A stretch of 64,000 nucleotides of DNA from Planomonospora parontospora (GTDB lineage Bacteria; Actinomycetota; Actinomycetes; Streptosporangiales; Streptosporangiaceae). Shown one piece after another: positions 42,254 through 50,635 of this stretch. The notes below the pieces were generated by a model. It worked only from the letters and a program-made list of their open reading frames with translations, was not told the origin of the DNA and ran no database searches. Both the position numbers and the translations under genes were made by a program. The stretch is from positions 186,001-250,000 of the forward strand of contig BMQD01000009.1 of the NCBI GenBank assembly GCA_014647935.1, written 5' to 3'. Each line of letters opens with the position of its first letter. Within the stretch, counting starts at the first letter, position 1.

Positions 42254-42539
42254 GCGTCGTCTCCAAACGGTGGGGAGGAGCGGGCGGGTGCGATCGGCCG
42301 AGGCGCCGGGGCGCCCGTTCGTCCGCGGGTGCGCCCCGAGCCTCTGCGATCCTTTCCGGCGCGGACTCCGGATATCAAGGGAGCGGACATCCGCCGATGC
42401 GAATCCACCGGCGAATCGGTGCCGGCGGCCGGGCGAATCACCCGGGCCCGGATAACGGCCGCCCAGGGAAATCCAACAGGCGATCATCCGGAAAATGCTT
42501 TCACCTGCCGACCGGAAAAACATTCCACTGAACGGCGGA

Positions 42540-42977
42540 TCAGAAAGCGAAGAGGACGCCTCCGGTGGCGCGTATCGCCGCGCACCGGTTCGGATGGGTC
42601 TCGGCGTAGCGGTAACGCCGCCCCTGCCACGTCCCGGTGGCGGTGACGCGGACCGGTGCGTACTCCAGCGTGCACGCCCCCGGGCGCTCGGGAACGTCCT
42701 CCACCCGGCCGCCGGCCCGGCGGAGCCGATCACAGGCTGCGACCGCGCGGGGATGCGTGCCGCCGTCGGGACCGCAGGTCAGCGTCGCCGTCCTGGTCGG
42801 CGCCGAACCGTCCTCCCGGGCCACCTCCAGGAGATAGGAGCCGGTGGGCCCGTCCGCCGCGGGCGCGCCGGCCGAGGCCGGGGCGGCGCCGAGCAGCACC
42901 GCCAGGCCCGCCAGACCCGCCGCGGAGGCCGCGGCCAGCCGCCTGGCACGGACGTGAGCGGACGGCCGGATTCGCAT
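42540..42977 (-). CDS. Secreted subtilisin inhibitor-like protease inhibitor (SSI family)
   Basis: 145 residues with a signal peptide (about 1-37) and the SSI fold signature: four cysteines (C68, C82, C102, C132) in the spacing of the two SSI disulfides, the VTATGTWQGRRYRYAETHPN segment, and the VLFAF end. The reactive loop reads ACTLEYAPV, which aligns with CPMVYDPV of Streptomyces SSI and puts Leu104 at P1, so a subtilisin/chymotrypsin-like serine protease is the expected target. ATG at 42977 follows AAGGGAG. It is transcribed from a well-formed promoter at 43120-43148 with a long leader. Confidence 0.88.
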   Translation of the reverse strand: MRIRPSAHVRARRLAAASAAGLAGLAVLLGAAPASAGAPAADGPTGSYLLEVAREDGSAPTRTATLTCGPDGGTHPRAVAACDRLRRAGGRVEDVPERPGACTLEYAPVRVTATGTWQGRRYRYAETHPNRCAAIRATGGVLFAF

Positions 42978-43119
42978 GAACGTCTCCCTTGAATATCCAC
43001 CGCGTTCTGCGGTGTTCGGCACGGCGAGGCGGCGGGCCGATGAATCGGCGCCCCGCCGGGAACGGATATCGATGCTCCAGAATTCTCCGGCGGTCGGCCG
43101 CAAATCCTTTCGCCCTGCG

Positions 43120-43148
43120 ATATTAGGGCGAGAATATCTCCCGGGCAA
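43120..43148 (-). promoter_or_regulatory. Promoter of the SSI-type inhibitor gene
   Basis: On the minus strand TTGCCC (43143-43148) and TAATAT (43120-43125) are 17 nt apart. The -10 is flanked by an inverted repeat (CGCCCT/AGGGCG, 43111-43130). The start would lie near 43113, giving a leader of about 135 nt. The rest of 42978-43409 is AT-richer than average but has no supported gene. Confidence 0.55.
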
Positions 43149-43409
43149 CCTCGGTCCCCGTCCTCAATCGGCCACATACTTACCCGGCCGGTGAACCCGC
43201 TTATCCATTGAACGGACAAAGATTTCCCCCCGGCGCTGGGGTTCCGCGGCCGTCCGCCGCGACCGGAGGCGTACGCCGCACCGACGAAGGGTGCACCCGC
43301 CGCCGACCGAAGTCGTAGCGGACCGGTCGGCGGTTCGTCCGAAGCGCGCACGGCCCGGCCGCCGCGAAGATCCCTCACATGCCGACATCCGCACCCGCCG
43401 GGGCCCGCC

Positions 43410-43799
43410 CGTGACCCCCCTCCACCGGCCCGCGTCCGCCCGCCGGGAGGCGGCCCCCGCACACCGGTCCGCGTCCGTCCCCTGGACGGCGGCCCCCCGC
43501 GCGCCGGACCGTGCTCCGCGTGGCCGCCGTGGCGATCGTCCCCTCCGTGCCGCCCTGGCGGGCCTGCTGCACCCGCACCACCTGACGCAGGAGACCGCCG
43601 GGCACTGGGTGACCCTGCACCTGGTGCTCCTGCCGGCCGGGTCCCTGCTGCTCCTCCTGCGCGGCATGGACGGCCTCTGGACGAGGGTCGCGTGGGCAGC
43701 CACATCTACTGGCCCGAAGGGGTCGTCACCGCGCTCGGCCTGGCCCTGGGAGCCGAACTGCTCGCCGGCCGTACGCCGCCGGAGCCCGCGACCGGGTGA
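43410..43799 (+). pseudogene. Decayed integral membrane protein gene
   Basis: Three reading frames in succession give pieces that belong together: RTVLRVAAVAIVPS (from 43505), then ALAGLLHPHHLTQETAGHWV and TLHLVLLPAGSLLLLLRG (frame of 43552), then VGSHIYWPEGVVTALGLALG and AELLAG to a TGA at 43797-43799. This is the pattern of a conserved actinobacterial membrane protein (HPHHLT...TLHxxLLP ... Y..G..TALGLALGAELL) from which the central helices have been deleted and in which at least two frameshifts occurred. No complete ORF can be made, so it is called a pseudogene. Confidence 0.6.
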
Positions 43800-43873
43800 G
43801 CCCGCCCCGCACCGGCCCGGCCCGCCCAGGGTCGCCCTCCGCCCTGAGCGGTCCTGAGCCGTTCAAGGACCGC

Positions 43874-45331
43874 TCAGGCGAGCAGGCCCTCGATCGCGCC
43901 GCGCGCGAAGTAGACCACGAACAGCGCCGCGACGAGCCACATCAGCGGATGGACCTCGCGCGCCTTGCCCTTCACGGCCTTGATCAGCACGAAGGCGAGG
44001 AATCCGGCGCCGATGCCGTTGGCGATGGAGTAGGTGAACGGCATGAGCACGATCACCAGGAAGGCCGGGATGGCGATCTCGTAGTCGGTGAAGTCGATCT
44101 CGCGGATCGCCGTCATCATCAGGAAGCCGACGATGACCAGCGCGGGGGCGGCGGCCTCGTGGGGGACGACCCCGACCAGCGGCGAGAGGAAGATCGCCAG
44201 GAGGAAGAGCACCCCGGTGACCACGCTGGCCAGGCCGGTGCGCGCGCCCTCGCCGACGCCCGCGGCCGACTCGACGTAGGTGGTGTTGGAGGAGACGGAG
44301 CCGGCACCTCCGGCCGCCGCGCCGATCGAGTCGACGAGCAGGATCTCCCGGGTGCGGGGCAGCGAGCCGTCCTCCCCGACCAGGCCGGCCTGCGCGCCGA
44401 CGCCGACGACGGTGCCCATGGTGTCGAAGAAGTCGGTGATCAGGAGAGTGAAGACGAGCAGCACCGCCAGGGTGACCGAGACCGAGGCGAACGCCCCGAA
44501 GGGGTCGAACTCGGTGAAGAGCCGGAGCGGGTTCTCGAAGCCGAAGACCCGCTCGGGCAGGGCGGGGACGTTGAGCCGCCAGCCCTGCGGGTTCGGCGCG
44601 TCCGGCGTGCCGGCGCCACCGGCCTTGACCAGCGCCTCGACGACGATCGCGAGGATCGTGGTGGCGACGATGCCGATCAGGATCGCGCCCTTCACCTTCC
44701 GGGCCACCAGCACGGCGATCAGCAGCACGCCGACCACGAACACGACCATCGGCCAGCTGGTCAGCTTGCCGCCGATGCCGAGGTCCACCGGCACGCCGGA
44801 CCCGCTGCGGACGAAACCGGCGTCCACGAAGCCGATCAGCGCGATGAACAGGCCGATGCCGACGCTGATCGCGGTCTTGAGCTGGGCCGGGATGGCGTTG
44901 AACACCGCGGTGCGGAAGCCGGTCAGCACCAGCAGGGCGATGATCACACCCTCCAGGAAGACCAGGCCCATCGCCGACTCCCACGACATCTGCGTGGCGA
45001 TGCCGTACGTGACGAAGGCGTTCAGGCCGAGGCCCGCCGCCATCGCGAACGGCACCTTGCCGACCACGCCCATCAGGATGCTCAGCACACCGGCGACGAA
45101 GGCGGTGCCGGCGGCGACCAGGGGGATCGGCGCGGAGGCCGCGTCGGCGATGTACTGGCCCTCGGCGTCCTTGGCCGTGGCGATGATCAGCGGGTTGAGC
45201 ACCACGATGTAGGCCATCGTGAAGAAGGTCGCGAGACCGCCGCGGACCTCCCGCCCCACCGTGGAACCGCGAGCAGAGATGTGGAAGAAACGGTCAAGAG
45301 AGCTCATTGAGCTTGTTTTGGTATCACTCAC
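43874..45331 (-). CDS. NCS2-family purine permease (AzgA type)
   Basis: 485 residues with 12-14 membrane helices. The start STVGREVRGGLATFFTMAYIVVLNPLII, the AAGLGLNAFVTYGI and LLITDFFDTMGTVVGVGAQAG motifs, and SSNTTYVESAAGVGEGARTGLASV are those of the AzgA/GhxP (adenine, guanine, hypoxanthine) subgroup of NCS2 proton symporters. The GTG at 45331 (VSDTKTSSMSS...) or the ATG at 45307 could start it. It is divergent from the DUF2530 gene and convergent with the pseudogene. Which purine it takes up cannot be told. Confidence 0.92.
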   Translation of the reverse strand: MSDTKTSSMSSLDRFFHISARGSTVGREVRGGLATFFTMAYIVVLNPLIIATAKDAEGQYIADAASAPIPLVAAGTAFVAGVLSILMGVVGKVPFAMAAGLGLNAFVTYGIATQMSWESAMGLVFLEGVIIALLVLTGFRTAVFNAIPAQLKTAISVGIGLFIALIGFVDAGFVRSGSGVPVDLGIGGKLTSWPMVVFVVGVLLIAVLVARKVKGAILIGIVATTILAIVVEALVKAGGAGTPDAPNPQGWRLNVPALPERVFGFENPLRLFTEFDPFGAFASVSVTLAVLLVFTLLITDFFDTMGTVVGVGAQAGLVGEDGSLPRTREILLVDSIGAAAGGAGSVSSNTTYVESAAGVGEGARTGLASVVTGVLFLLAIFLSPLVGVVPHEAAAPALVIVGFLMMTAIREIDFTDYEIAIPAFLVIVLMPFTYSIANGIGAGFLAFVLIKAVKGKAREVHPLMWLVAALFVVYFARGAIEGLLA

Positions 45332-45464
45332 GGACGTTCAGCGTGACATCGCGTCCCTCGCCGAGGAAGGTCCCGGTCGCGATGGTGATGGGATCGCAAC
45401 CGATCCGCGCCTTCACCGCGCCCGTTTTGCGGATAGTGAGAAGCCGTCGCCTACGCTGGAGCAC

Positions 45465-45806
45465 GTGAACCAGCCTCGCCGTCAGGATCTCCAGCCGTTG
45501 AAGACCAACGACACGGCCACGATCCTCATGGGCATGGTCCTGTGGGCGGTCGCCCTGGTCGTGCTCCTGCTGCTCGGACTGGACCCGGAGGACCGCTGGT
45601 GGATCTGGACCTGCGTGTCGGGTCTGGGCCTCGGCGTGTTCGGCCTCTGGTACGTCCGGCCCCGCCACCACCCTGCGCCGCTGCCCGCCGGAGAGGAGCC
45701 CCTCGAACCCGCCACGGCCGTCCCGCCCGCCTCCCACGTGCCGCCCGTCCCCGGCCGGGAGCCCACCGGCACCGCCGAGGACCCCAACCGGCCCGTCAAC
45801 GGCTGA
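45465..45806 (+). CDS. DUF2530 membrane protein
   Basis: 113 residues with two membrane helices (TILMGMVLWAVALVVLLLLGL and WWIWTCVSGLGLGVFGLWYV) joined by a short acidic loop with the WWIWT signature of the actinobacterial family DUF2530, then a Pro-rich tail. The function is unknown. The GTG at 45465 is preceded by TACGCT (45452-45457) with 7 nt between, so the mRNA is probably leaderless. The 5' upstream sequence overlaps the divergent purine permease. Confidence 0.8.
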   Translation: MNQPRRQDLQPLKTNDTATILMGMVLWAVALVVLLLLGLDPEDRWWIWTCVSGLGLGVFGLWYVRPRHHPAPLPAGEEPLEPATAVPPASHVPPVPGREPTGTAEDPNRPVNG

Positions 45807-45832
45807 GGCGGAGCCCGGCCCCTTCCCTGTTT

Positions 45833-45870
45833 CTATGTAGATCGGATTTAGGTAGAACGAATCTACATAG
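45833..45870. repeat. 10-bp inverted repeat between convergent genes
   Basis: CTATGTAGAT (45833-45842) and ATCTACATAG (45861-45870) are perfect arms around an 18-nt AT-rich centre. It sits between two convergent genes, where a promoter operator is not expected, so a role as terminator, attachment site or protein-binding boundary is open. Confidence 0.6.
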
Positions 45871-45923
45871 GGGACGGTCGGCCGAAGGGTTCATCGGCAG
45901 ACGGGGCGAGCTGAGCGGAGACA

Positions 45924-45968
45924 GGACGGAGACGGAAGGGCACCGGCGGTGCCCTTCCGTCTCCGTTC
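45924..45968. terminator. Bidirectional terminator
   Basis: A 21-bp stem (45924-45944 with 45948-45968, one G-T wobble) with a 3-nt loop between the convergent DUF2530 and Hsp90-like genes. It starts 6 nt from the stop of the latter. Confidence 0.75.
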
Positions 45969-45973
45969 GCCCG

Positions 45974-48900
45974 TCACGTGGTCGAGGCGGTCCAACTGTC
46001 CAGGTCGGCCTCGGCGAGCAGCAGCGGCACCGCGGCGGGGTCGCGCAGCAGCGCGGCGACCGCGAGCCGGTCGCCCCACTGGCCCGACGCCCACGCGAGC
46101 CCGCGCGCCAGGCCCTCCACGCCGGAGGCGTGCACCGTGCCCTCGAAGAACCGCCAGGCCGCGGGGACGCCGTCCACGAGCAGTTTCTCGTGCTCCACGT
46201 AGGTCGCCGGAGCGGTGGGCAGCAGCGACCGCACCGCGGGCGGGACCTGCCGGACCTCGCCCGAGGAGGTCACCTCGCCGGCCGCCTCCTCGCCCGCCAG
46301 CGGCAGGTCGAGCAGTTCCGAAAGCGCCTCGGCCAGGTCGAACGGGGCCAGGATCAGCGGCCGGTCGGCGACCAGCGGGAGCAGGTCGGGTGCCTCGACC
46401 ACGACCGGCTCGCCCGCCTCCACCCCATCCGTCCCGGCACTGGAACCCGTGCCCGAGCCGGAGTCGGAGCCCGAGCCGGCACCCGGACCGGACACCGGTC
46501 CCGAACCGGAACCCGCCTCGGCCGCTGAGCCGGCCGCCGGGCCGGCACCGGGGCCGCCGGACAGCAGGCGGCCGTCCTCGACGTCGGCGACGACGATCTC
46601 GCCGCCGAGGACCGCGCGGACCGCCCGCGGGGGCGCGACGCGGGCCGGGTCGACGGCGGCCAGGGCCACCCACAGCGCCCGGAGCTGGACGCGGTCCACC
46701 TCGACGGAGGGATCGGCGAGCAGGTCGAGGAGCTCGTCGGGGCCGCCGTGCGAGGCGAGCAGGTCGGCCAGCGTGGTCCGCACGCCGATCATCGCCAGGG
46801 CCGCCGGGTCGGCCGCGGGCGGGGCGTCGCCGTACAGGCCGAACAGGAGCGGGTCGCCGCCCGGCAGGCGCAGCTGGGTGGGACGCCTGCCGCCGAGCAC
46901 CGGGTGGGTGGACAGCCACCACGAGGTGTAGGACGGCACCTCCACGACCTCGCCCGCGGCCACGACGCGCAGCGGGTGCAGGACCGCCCGCAGCGGCGGG
47001 CGTGAGAGCAGCGCCAGGGCGGAGGGCCAGTCGGCGACGTACTCCAGGTCGCGGACGGCGGAGAACTCCCTGGCGACCGGGGGGACGTCCAGTTCCGGCA
47101 GCAGGTCGAGAACGGCCTCCAGCCACTCGTCCTCGCGGTCGAGGTCGTGGTCGCAGTCGTCCGGGTCGATCATCACGTCGGTGTCGTTGACGACCGCGAA
47201 GCCGTCGAGCACCCCCGCCGCGGCCAGCACCCGCGGGCCGTACCGCTCGACCAGCTCCGGCGCGGCCGTGCCGAAGTGGGTCTCGGTGTCCAGCAGCCCG
47301 GCCAGCGAACCGTCGGCCAGCAGCAGCTCGCCCGCCGGGTAGAGCTCGCCGTCGGCGCCGCGCAGCGCCAGGTCGGCCAGCCACGGGGCCTCCCCGGCGG
47401 CCAGCCCGGCGGCGTCGACCAGGGCGAGCACGGCCTGGGCCACCGGCTCGGGGTCGGCGCTCTCCAGGGACTCGGAGACGGCCCGGCGGGTGAGCGGGTC
47501 CTCCAGGACCGTGCGCGGCGTCGCCTCGGCGGCGCCGAGGCGCAGCAGCAGCGGGTGGGCGGCGTCCGGGTGGACCACGCGGAGCCCGAGCGGGGCGAGC
47601 ACGTCCGGGTCCAGGGCGCCGCGCTCGGTCAGCACCAGCGTGCCGCGCGGGCCGCGGACCAGGCGGCCGTCGGAGAGCGGGACCGGCAGCGCGCCGAGCG
47701 CCTCCAGGTCGTCGGCGGGCAGCACCTCGTACAGCGAGCGCCACCAGGCCGGGTCCCGGTCGGCGGCGGCCTCGCCCGACAGGTCGCCGGCCAGCAGGTC
47801 CACGACGTCGGCGAGCTCGACCCGCTTCACGCCGAGCGTGGTGATCGCGGGATGCCGGACCGGCCAGCCGGCGGGCAGCAGGCCGGGCACCGCCGCGGCG
47901 ATCCGCTCCAGCAGCTCGCCGGAGGCCGCCACCACGCTCGCCTGCCGGCCGGACACGACGAGCCCGCCGCCGGGACCGCCGGACGCGCCACCGGAACCGG
48001 CGGAACCGCCGCCAGCCGCGCCACCGGAACCGGCGGAACCGCCGCCGGCCGCATCACCGGAACCGGCGGAACCGGGGCCGGTGGTGCCAGAGCCGGTGGC
48101 ACCGGGGCCGGTGACGCGTCCGGCCGCCTCCCGGGCGTCGGCGGGCGGGGAGAGCGCGGGCAGCAGCGGGGCGTCCGGGAGCAGGCGCAGGATCGCCTGG
48201 CGGATCCGGGCGTCGAGCTCGCCCTTGCCCATCAGGCCGGGGACGAGGTCGAGCAGCTTCGGCGTCCGGGGCAGGCCCGACAGCAGCTCCACGTAGAGCT
48301 CCGCGGCGCGCTCGACCAGGAACTCCGCCAGCGGCCCCATGGCCACGTGCCGCCGGTCGGTGGCCATCGGGAAGGACGCGATCAGCAGCGCGGGCAGGTC
48401 CAGCGGCTCGTCGCTCGGCGTCGGCGCGTGCACCACGGGCGGCACCCGCTCCGGCAGCGGCCGGGGCTCGGCCCCGGCCGGGCCGTCCTCCGGGGAGACC
48501 GGTACGGCCCAGCGGACCGTCCAGTACGGCCGGGCCCGCTCCTCGGTCGGCCGGTCGGCGAAGAGCCCGGCCACCTGCTCGGGGGCGAACTGCCCGGAGG
48601 CCGAGACGACCCGCCAGCCGTCGGGGACGATCGTCCGGATCTCGCCGTCCACGTCGATCTCGATCGTCTCCAGCGCGGGCAGCCCGAGCAGCAGCGCGGG
48701 ACCGGCCTGGTGGAGCATCCGCCGTACGGCCTCCACCGCCGCCCCGTCGCGCAGCGGGAGCCGTACCAGCGTGTCGAACCCGGCGGGGATCTCCACCGGA
48801 CCCGCGGGGAACGGCAGGCGCAGCAGCGGCACGTGCCCGCCGCGCTCGCCGAGCTCGGCGGCCAGCGCGGGCTCGGCGGCCACCAGCGCGGCGGTCTGCT

Positions 48901-49312
48901 CGCGGGACCAGCGGACCACCCCGGTCCCGAGAGAGCCGATCACCGGCTCGTCGCAGACCGAGACCACGGCCGCGAAGCCGACGCCGAACCGGCCCGCCGC
49001 GCCGGACTCGCCGCGCTTGGCGGAGACGCGCAGCGTCGACAGCCCCTCGATCCCGGCGGCGTCGATCGGGGCGCCGGTGTTGGCCGCGGAGAGCACGCCC
49101 TCGCGCAGCGACAGCCGGAGCCGTCCCGGCACTCCGGCGCGGAGCGCGGCGTCCGCGGCGTTCTGGGCCAGCTCGACGATCAGCCGGTCGCGGTAGCCGC
49201 CGAGGGCGAAGTCCTCCTCCGCGTTGGCGTCCTCGCGGAAGCGCGCAGGCGAGGCGGTCCACGCCGCGAGCACGGCGGAGCGCAGGCGATCGGTGCCGAA
49301 GATGTCAGTCAC
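45974..49312 (-). CDS. Sacsin/Hsp90-like GHKL ATPase, large protein
   Basis: 1112 residues. The N-terminal GHKL fold is clear: YRDRLIVELAQNAADAALRA (N box, E47 and N51), LSAANTGAPIDAAGIEGLSTL, and GRFGVGFAAVVSVCDEPV (lid, about 107-124). A very long region rich in Leu/Ala follows, with low-complexity linkers of GSGGAAGGG type (about 395-440) and PVSGPGAGSGSDSGSG type (about 935-965). It resembles actinobacterial proteins annotated as molecular chaperone Hsp90 or sacsin N-terminal ATP-binding domain-containing. Its clients are unknown. GTG at 49312 is the start. It lies 191 nt downstream of the DUF3027 gene on the same strand, and the two are often neighbours in actinomycetes. Confidence 0.82.
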   Translation of the reverse strand: MTDIFGTDRLRSAVLAAWTASPARFREDANAEEDFALGGYRDRLIVELAQNAADAALRAGVPGRLRLSLREGVLSAANTGAPIDAAGIEGLSTLRVSAKRGESGAAGRFGVGFAAVVSVCDEPVIGSLGTGVVRWSREQTAALVAAEPALAAELGERGGHVPLLRLPFPAGPVEIPAGFDTLVRLPLRDGAAVEAVRRMLHQAGPALLLGLPALETIEIDVDGEIRTIVPDGWRVVSASGQFAPEQVAGLFADRPTEERARPYWTVRWAVPVSPEDGPAGAEPRPLPERVPPVVHAPTPSDEPLDLPALLIASFPMATDRRHVAMGPLAEFLVERAAELYVELLSGLPRTPKLLDLVPGLMGKGELDARIRQAILRLLPDAPLLPALSPPADAREAAGRVTGPGATGSGTTGPGSAGSGDAAGGGSAGSGGAAGGGSAGSGGASGGPGGGLVVSGRQASVVAASGELLERIAAAVPGLLPAGWPVRHPAITTLGVKRVELADVVDLLAGDLSGEAAADRDPAWWRSLYEVLPADDLEALGALPVPLSDGRLVRGPRGTLVLTERGALDPDVLAPLGLRVVHPDAAHPLLLRLGAAEATPRTVLEDPLTRRAVSESLESADPEPVAQAVLALVDAAGLAAGEAPWLADLALRGADGELYPAGELLLADGSLAGLLDTETHFGTAAPELVERYGPRVLAAAGVLDGFAVVNDTDVMIDPDDCDHDLDREDEWLEAVLDLLPELDVPPVAREFSAVRDLEYVADWPSALALLSRPPLRAVLHPLRVVAAGEVVEVPSYTSWWLSTHPVLGGRRPTQLRLPGGDPLLFGLYGDAPPAADPAALAMIGVRTTLADLLASHGGPDELLDLLADPSVEVDRVQLRALWVALAAVDPARVAPPRAVRAVLGGEIVVADVEDGRLLSGGPGAGPAAGSAAEAGSGSGPVSGPGAGSGSDSGSGTGSSAGTDGVEAGEPVVVEAPDLLPLVADRPLILAPFDLAEALSELLDLPLAGEEAAGEVTSSGEVRQVPPAVRSLLPTAPATYVEHEKLLVDGVPAAWRFFEGTVHASGVEGLARGLAWASGQWGDRLAVAALLRDPAAVPLLLAEADLDSWTASTT

Positions 49313-49503
49313 AGCGATGTTCCCAGAGGTCAGGGCCCCGGTCGCCGCTGTGGCGGCGACCGGGACGGAAGGCGACCCGGCGGATCGGGACGGAAGGCGA
49401 CCCGGCGTCCCGGGGCGGAAGGCGGCCCGGGACGGGAGACGACCCGGCGGATCGGGACGGAGGGCGACCCGGCGGTCCGTGGAACGGTGTCGGATCGGTC
49501 AGG

Positions 49504-50343
49504 TCAGGAGTGGCCCAGAGGCTCGTCGGAGGAGCCGTCGTCCACGGAACCGGCCAGGTCGGCCTCTCCCGCCTCCTCCTCGACGTCGTAGAGGTGGTCG
49601 TCGAGGATCGGCGAGGTGGGCACCACCTGGTGCGGCACCACGGTGGCCTCGGAGTGCGCGCCGCAGCCGTGGTCGGCGGCGACCACGCGGCCGTCGTCGG
49701 GAGCGTACTCGTTGGCGCAGACGCCGAAGCCGGTGCGCAGCGCACCGGCCAGCGGCCAGTAGAACCCGCAGGTGGAGCACTGGGCGGGAGCCGCGTGGGC
49801 GATCGGGGTGTGCGGGCCGGCCTCGCCGGAGTGCCAGCGCCGCACCGCGAGGTCGCGGCCGATCGGGGAGAGCACCCGGGCCCGGCCGAGGCCGTACTCG
49901 AAGATCATCTGGTGGTCGATCTCGCCGCCGGTCTCGTCACCGGTGGCGGTGAAGCCGGGAGCGAGCCGGTCGTCGTCCTCACCGGTGGGCAGCAGGTCGC
50001 CCACACCGAGGTCGCCGGGGCGCAGCCGCTCGCTCCACGGCACCCACTGCGGGGCCAGGAGAGCGCCGGGACCGGGCAGCAGCACGACCTCGCTGACCGT
50101 GACGTTGCGGGCCCGCGAGGCCCGCGCGACGGTGACGGCCCAGCGCCAGCCCCGGTAGGCGCGGTCCAGGCAGGCGAAATAGTGGGTGACCACCCGGTCG
50201 CCCTCGCCCTCGACCCCCAGGTGCTCGCCGATCTGATCCGGTCTGACGTTCTCCTCGATCGCGGAGCGGGCCAGATCGACGGCGGCGACGCAGGCCTGGT
50301 CGAGAGCTACAGCGCGAGATCGAGTACGGGTCACGTAATTCAT
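49504..50343 (-). CDS. DUF3027 protein with zinc-ribbon-like cysteines
   Basis: 279 residues. The N-terminal half (AVALDQACVAAVDLARSAIEE, VVTHYFACLDRAYRGWRWAV, WVPWSERLRPGDLGVGDLLP) matches the actinobacterial DUF3027 family. The C-terminal half has a cysteine cluster, CSTCGFYWP ... GVCANEYAPDDGRVVAADHGCGAH, likely to bind zinc, and an acidic end. The function is unknown. ATG at 50343. It is divergent from the MFS gene with the 28-bp tandem repeat between them. Confidence 0.82.
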   Translation of the reverse strand: MNYVTRTRSRAVALDQACVAAVDLARSAIEENVRPDQIGEHLGVEGEGDRVVTHYFACLDRAYRGWRWAVTVARASRARNVTVSEVVLLPGPGALLAPQWVPWSERLRPGDLGVGDLLPTGEDDDRLAPGFTATGDETGGEIDHQMIFEYGLGRARVLSPIGRDLAVRRWHSGEAGPHTPIAHAAPAQCSTCGFYWPLAGALRTGFGVCANEYAPDDGRVVAADHGCGAHSEATVVPHQVVPTSPILDDHLYDVEEEAGEADLAGSVDDGSSDEPLGHS

Positions 50344-50438
50344 TCTCGCCTATGCCCGGAGCGAACGGCACCGCGTACCGACTGACGCCCCCATATGTGA
50401 TGGCCCGTCCCGATATCGAATGATCACCGGAGCCGCCC

Positions 50439-50578
50439 CGCCCCTCCTCCCCGTACCGGCCGGCGCCGCCCCTCCTCCCCGTACCGGCCGGCGCCGCCCC
50501 TCCTCCCCGTACCGGCCGGCGCCGCCCCTCCTCCCCGTACCGGCCGGCGCCGCCCCTCCTCCGCGCACCGGCCGGCCT
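50439..50578. repeat. 28-bp tandem repeat, five copies
   Basis: Unit CGCCCCTCCTCCCCGTACCG followed by GCCGGCGC starts at 50439, 50467, 50495, 50523 and 50551. The first four units are essentially identical and the fifth has drifted (CCGCGCACCG). The array lies in the gap between the divergent DUF3027 and MFS genes, 58 nt before the MFS start. It is a VNTR-type repeat, not a CRISPR array, because there are no spacers. Confidence 0.85.
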
Positions 50579-50635
50579 CCCCGTCCGACGTGCCGCGTCG
50601 GACAGCGCGGCCGGCCGTCGGGTATGACTGGAGGC

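Noticed and set aside
50439-50578. Possible CRISPR array
   Set aside because: The 28-bp units are directly joined without unique spacers and there is no cas gene.
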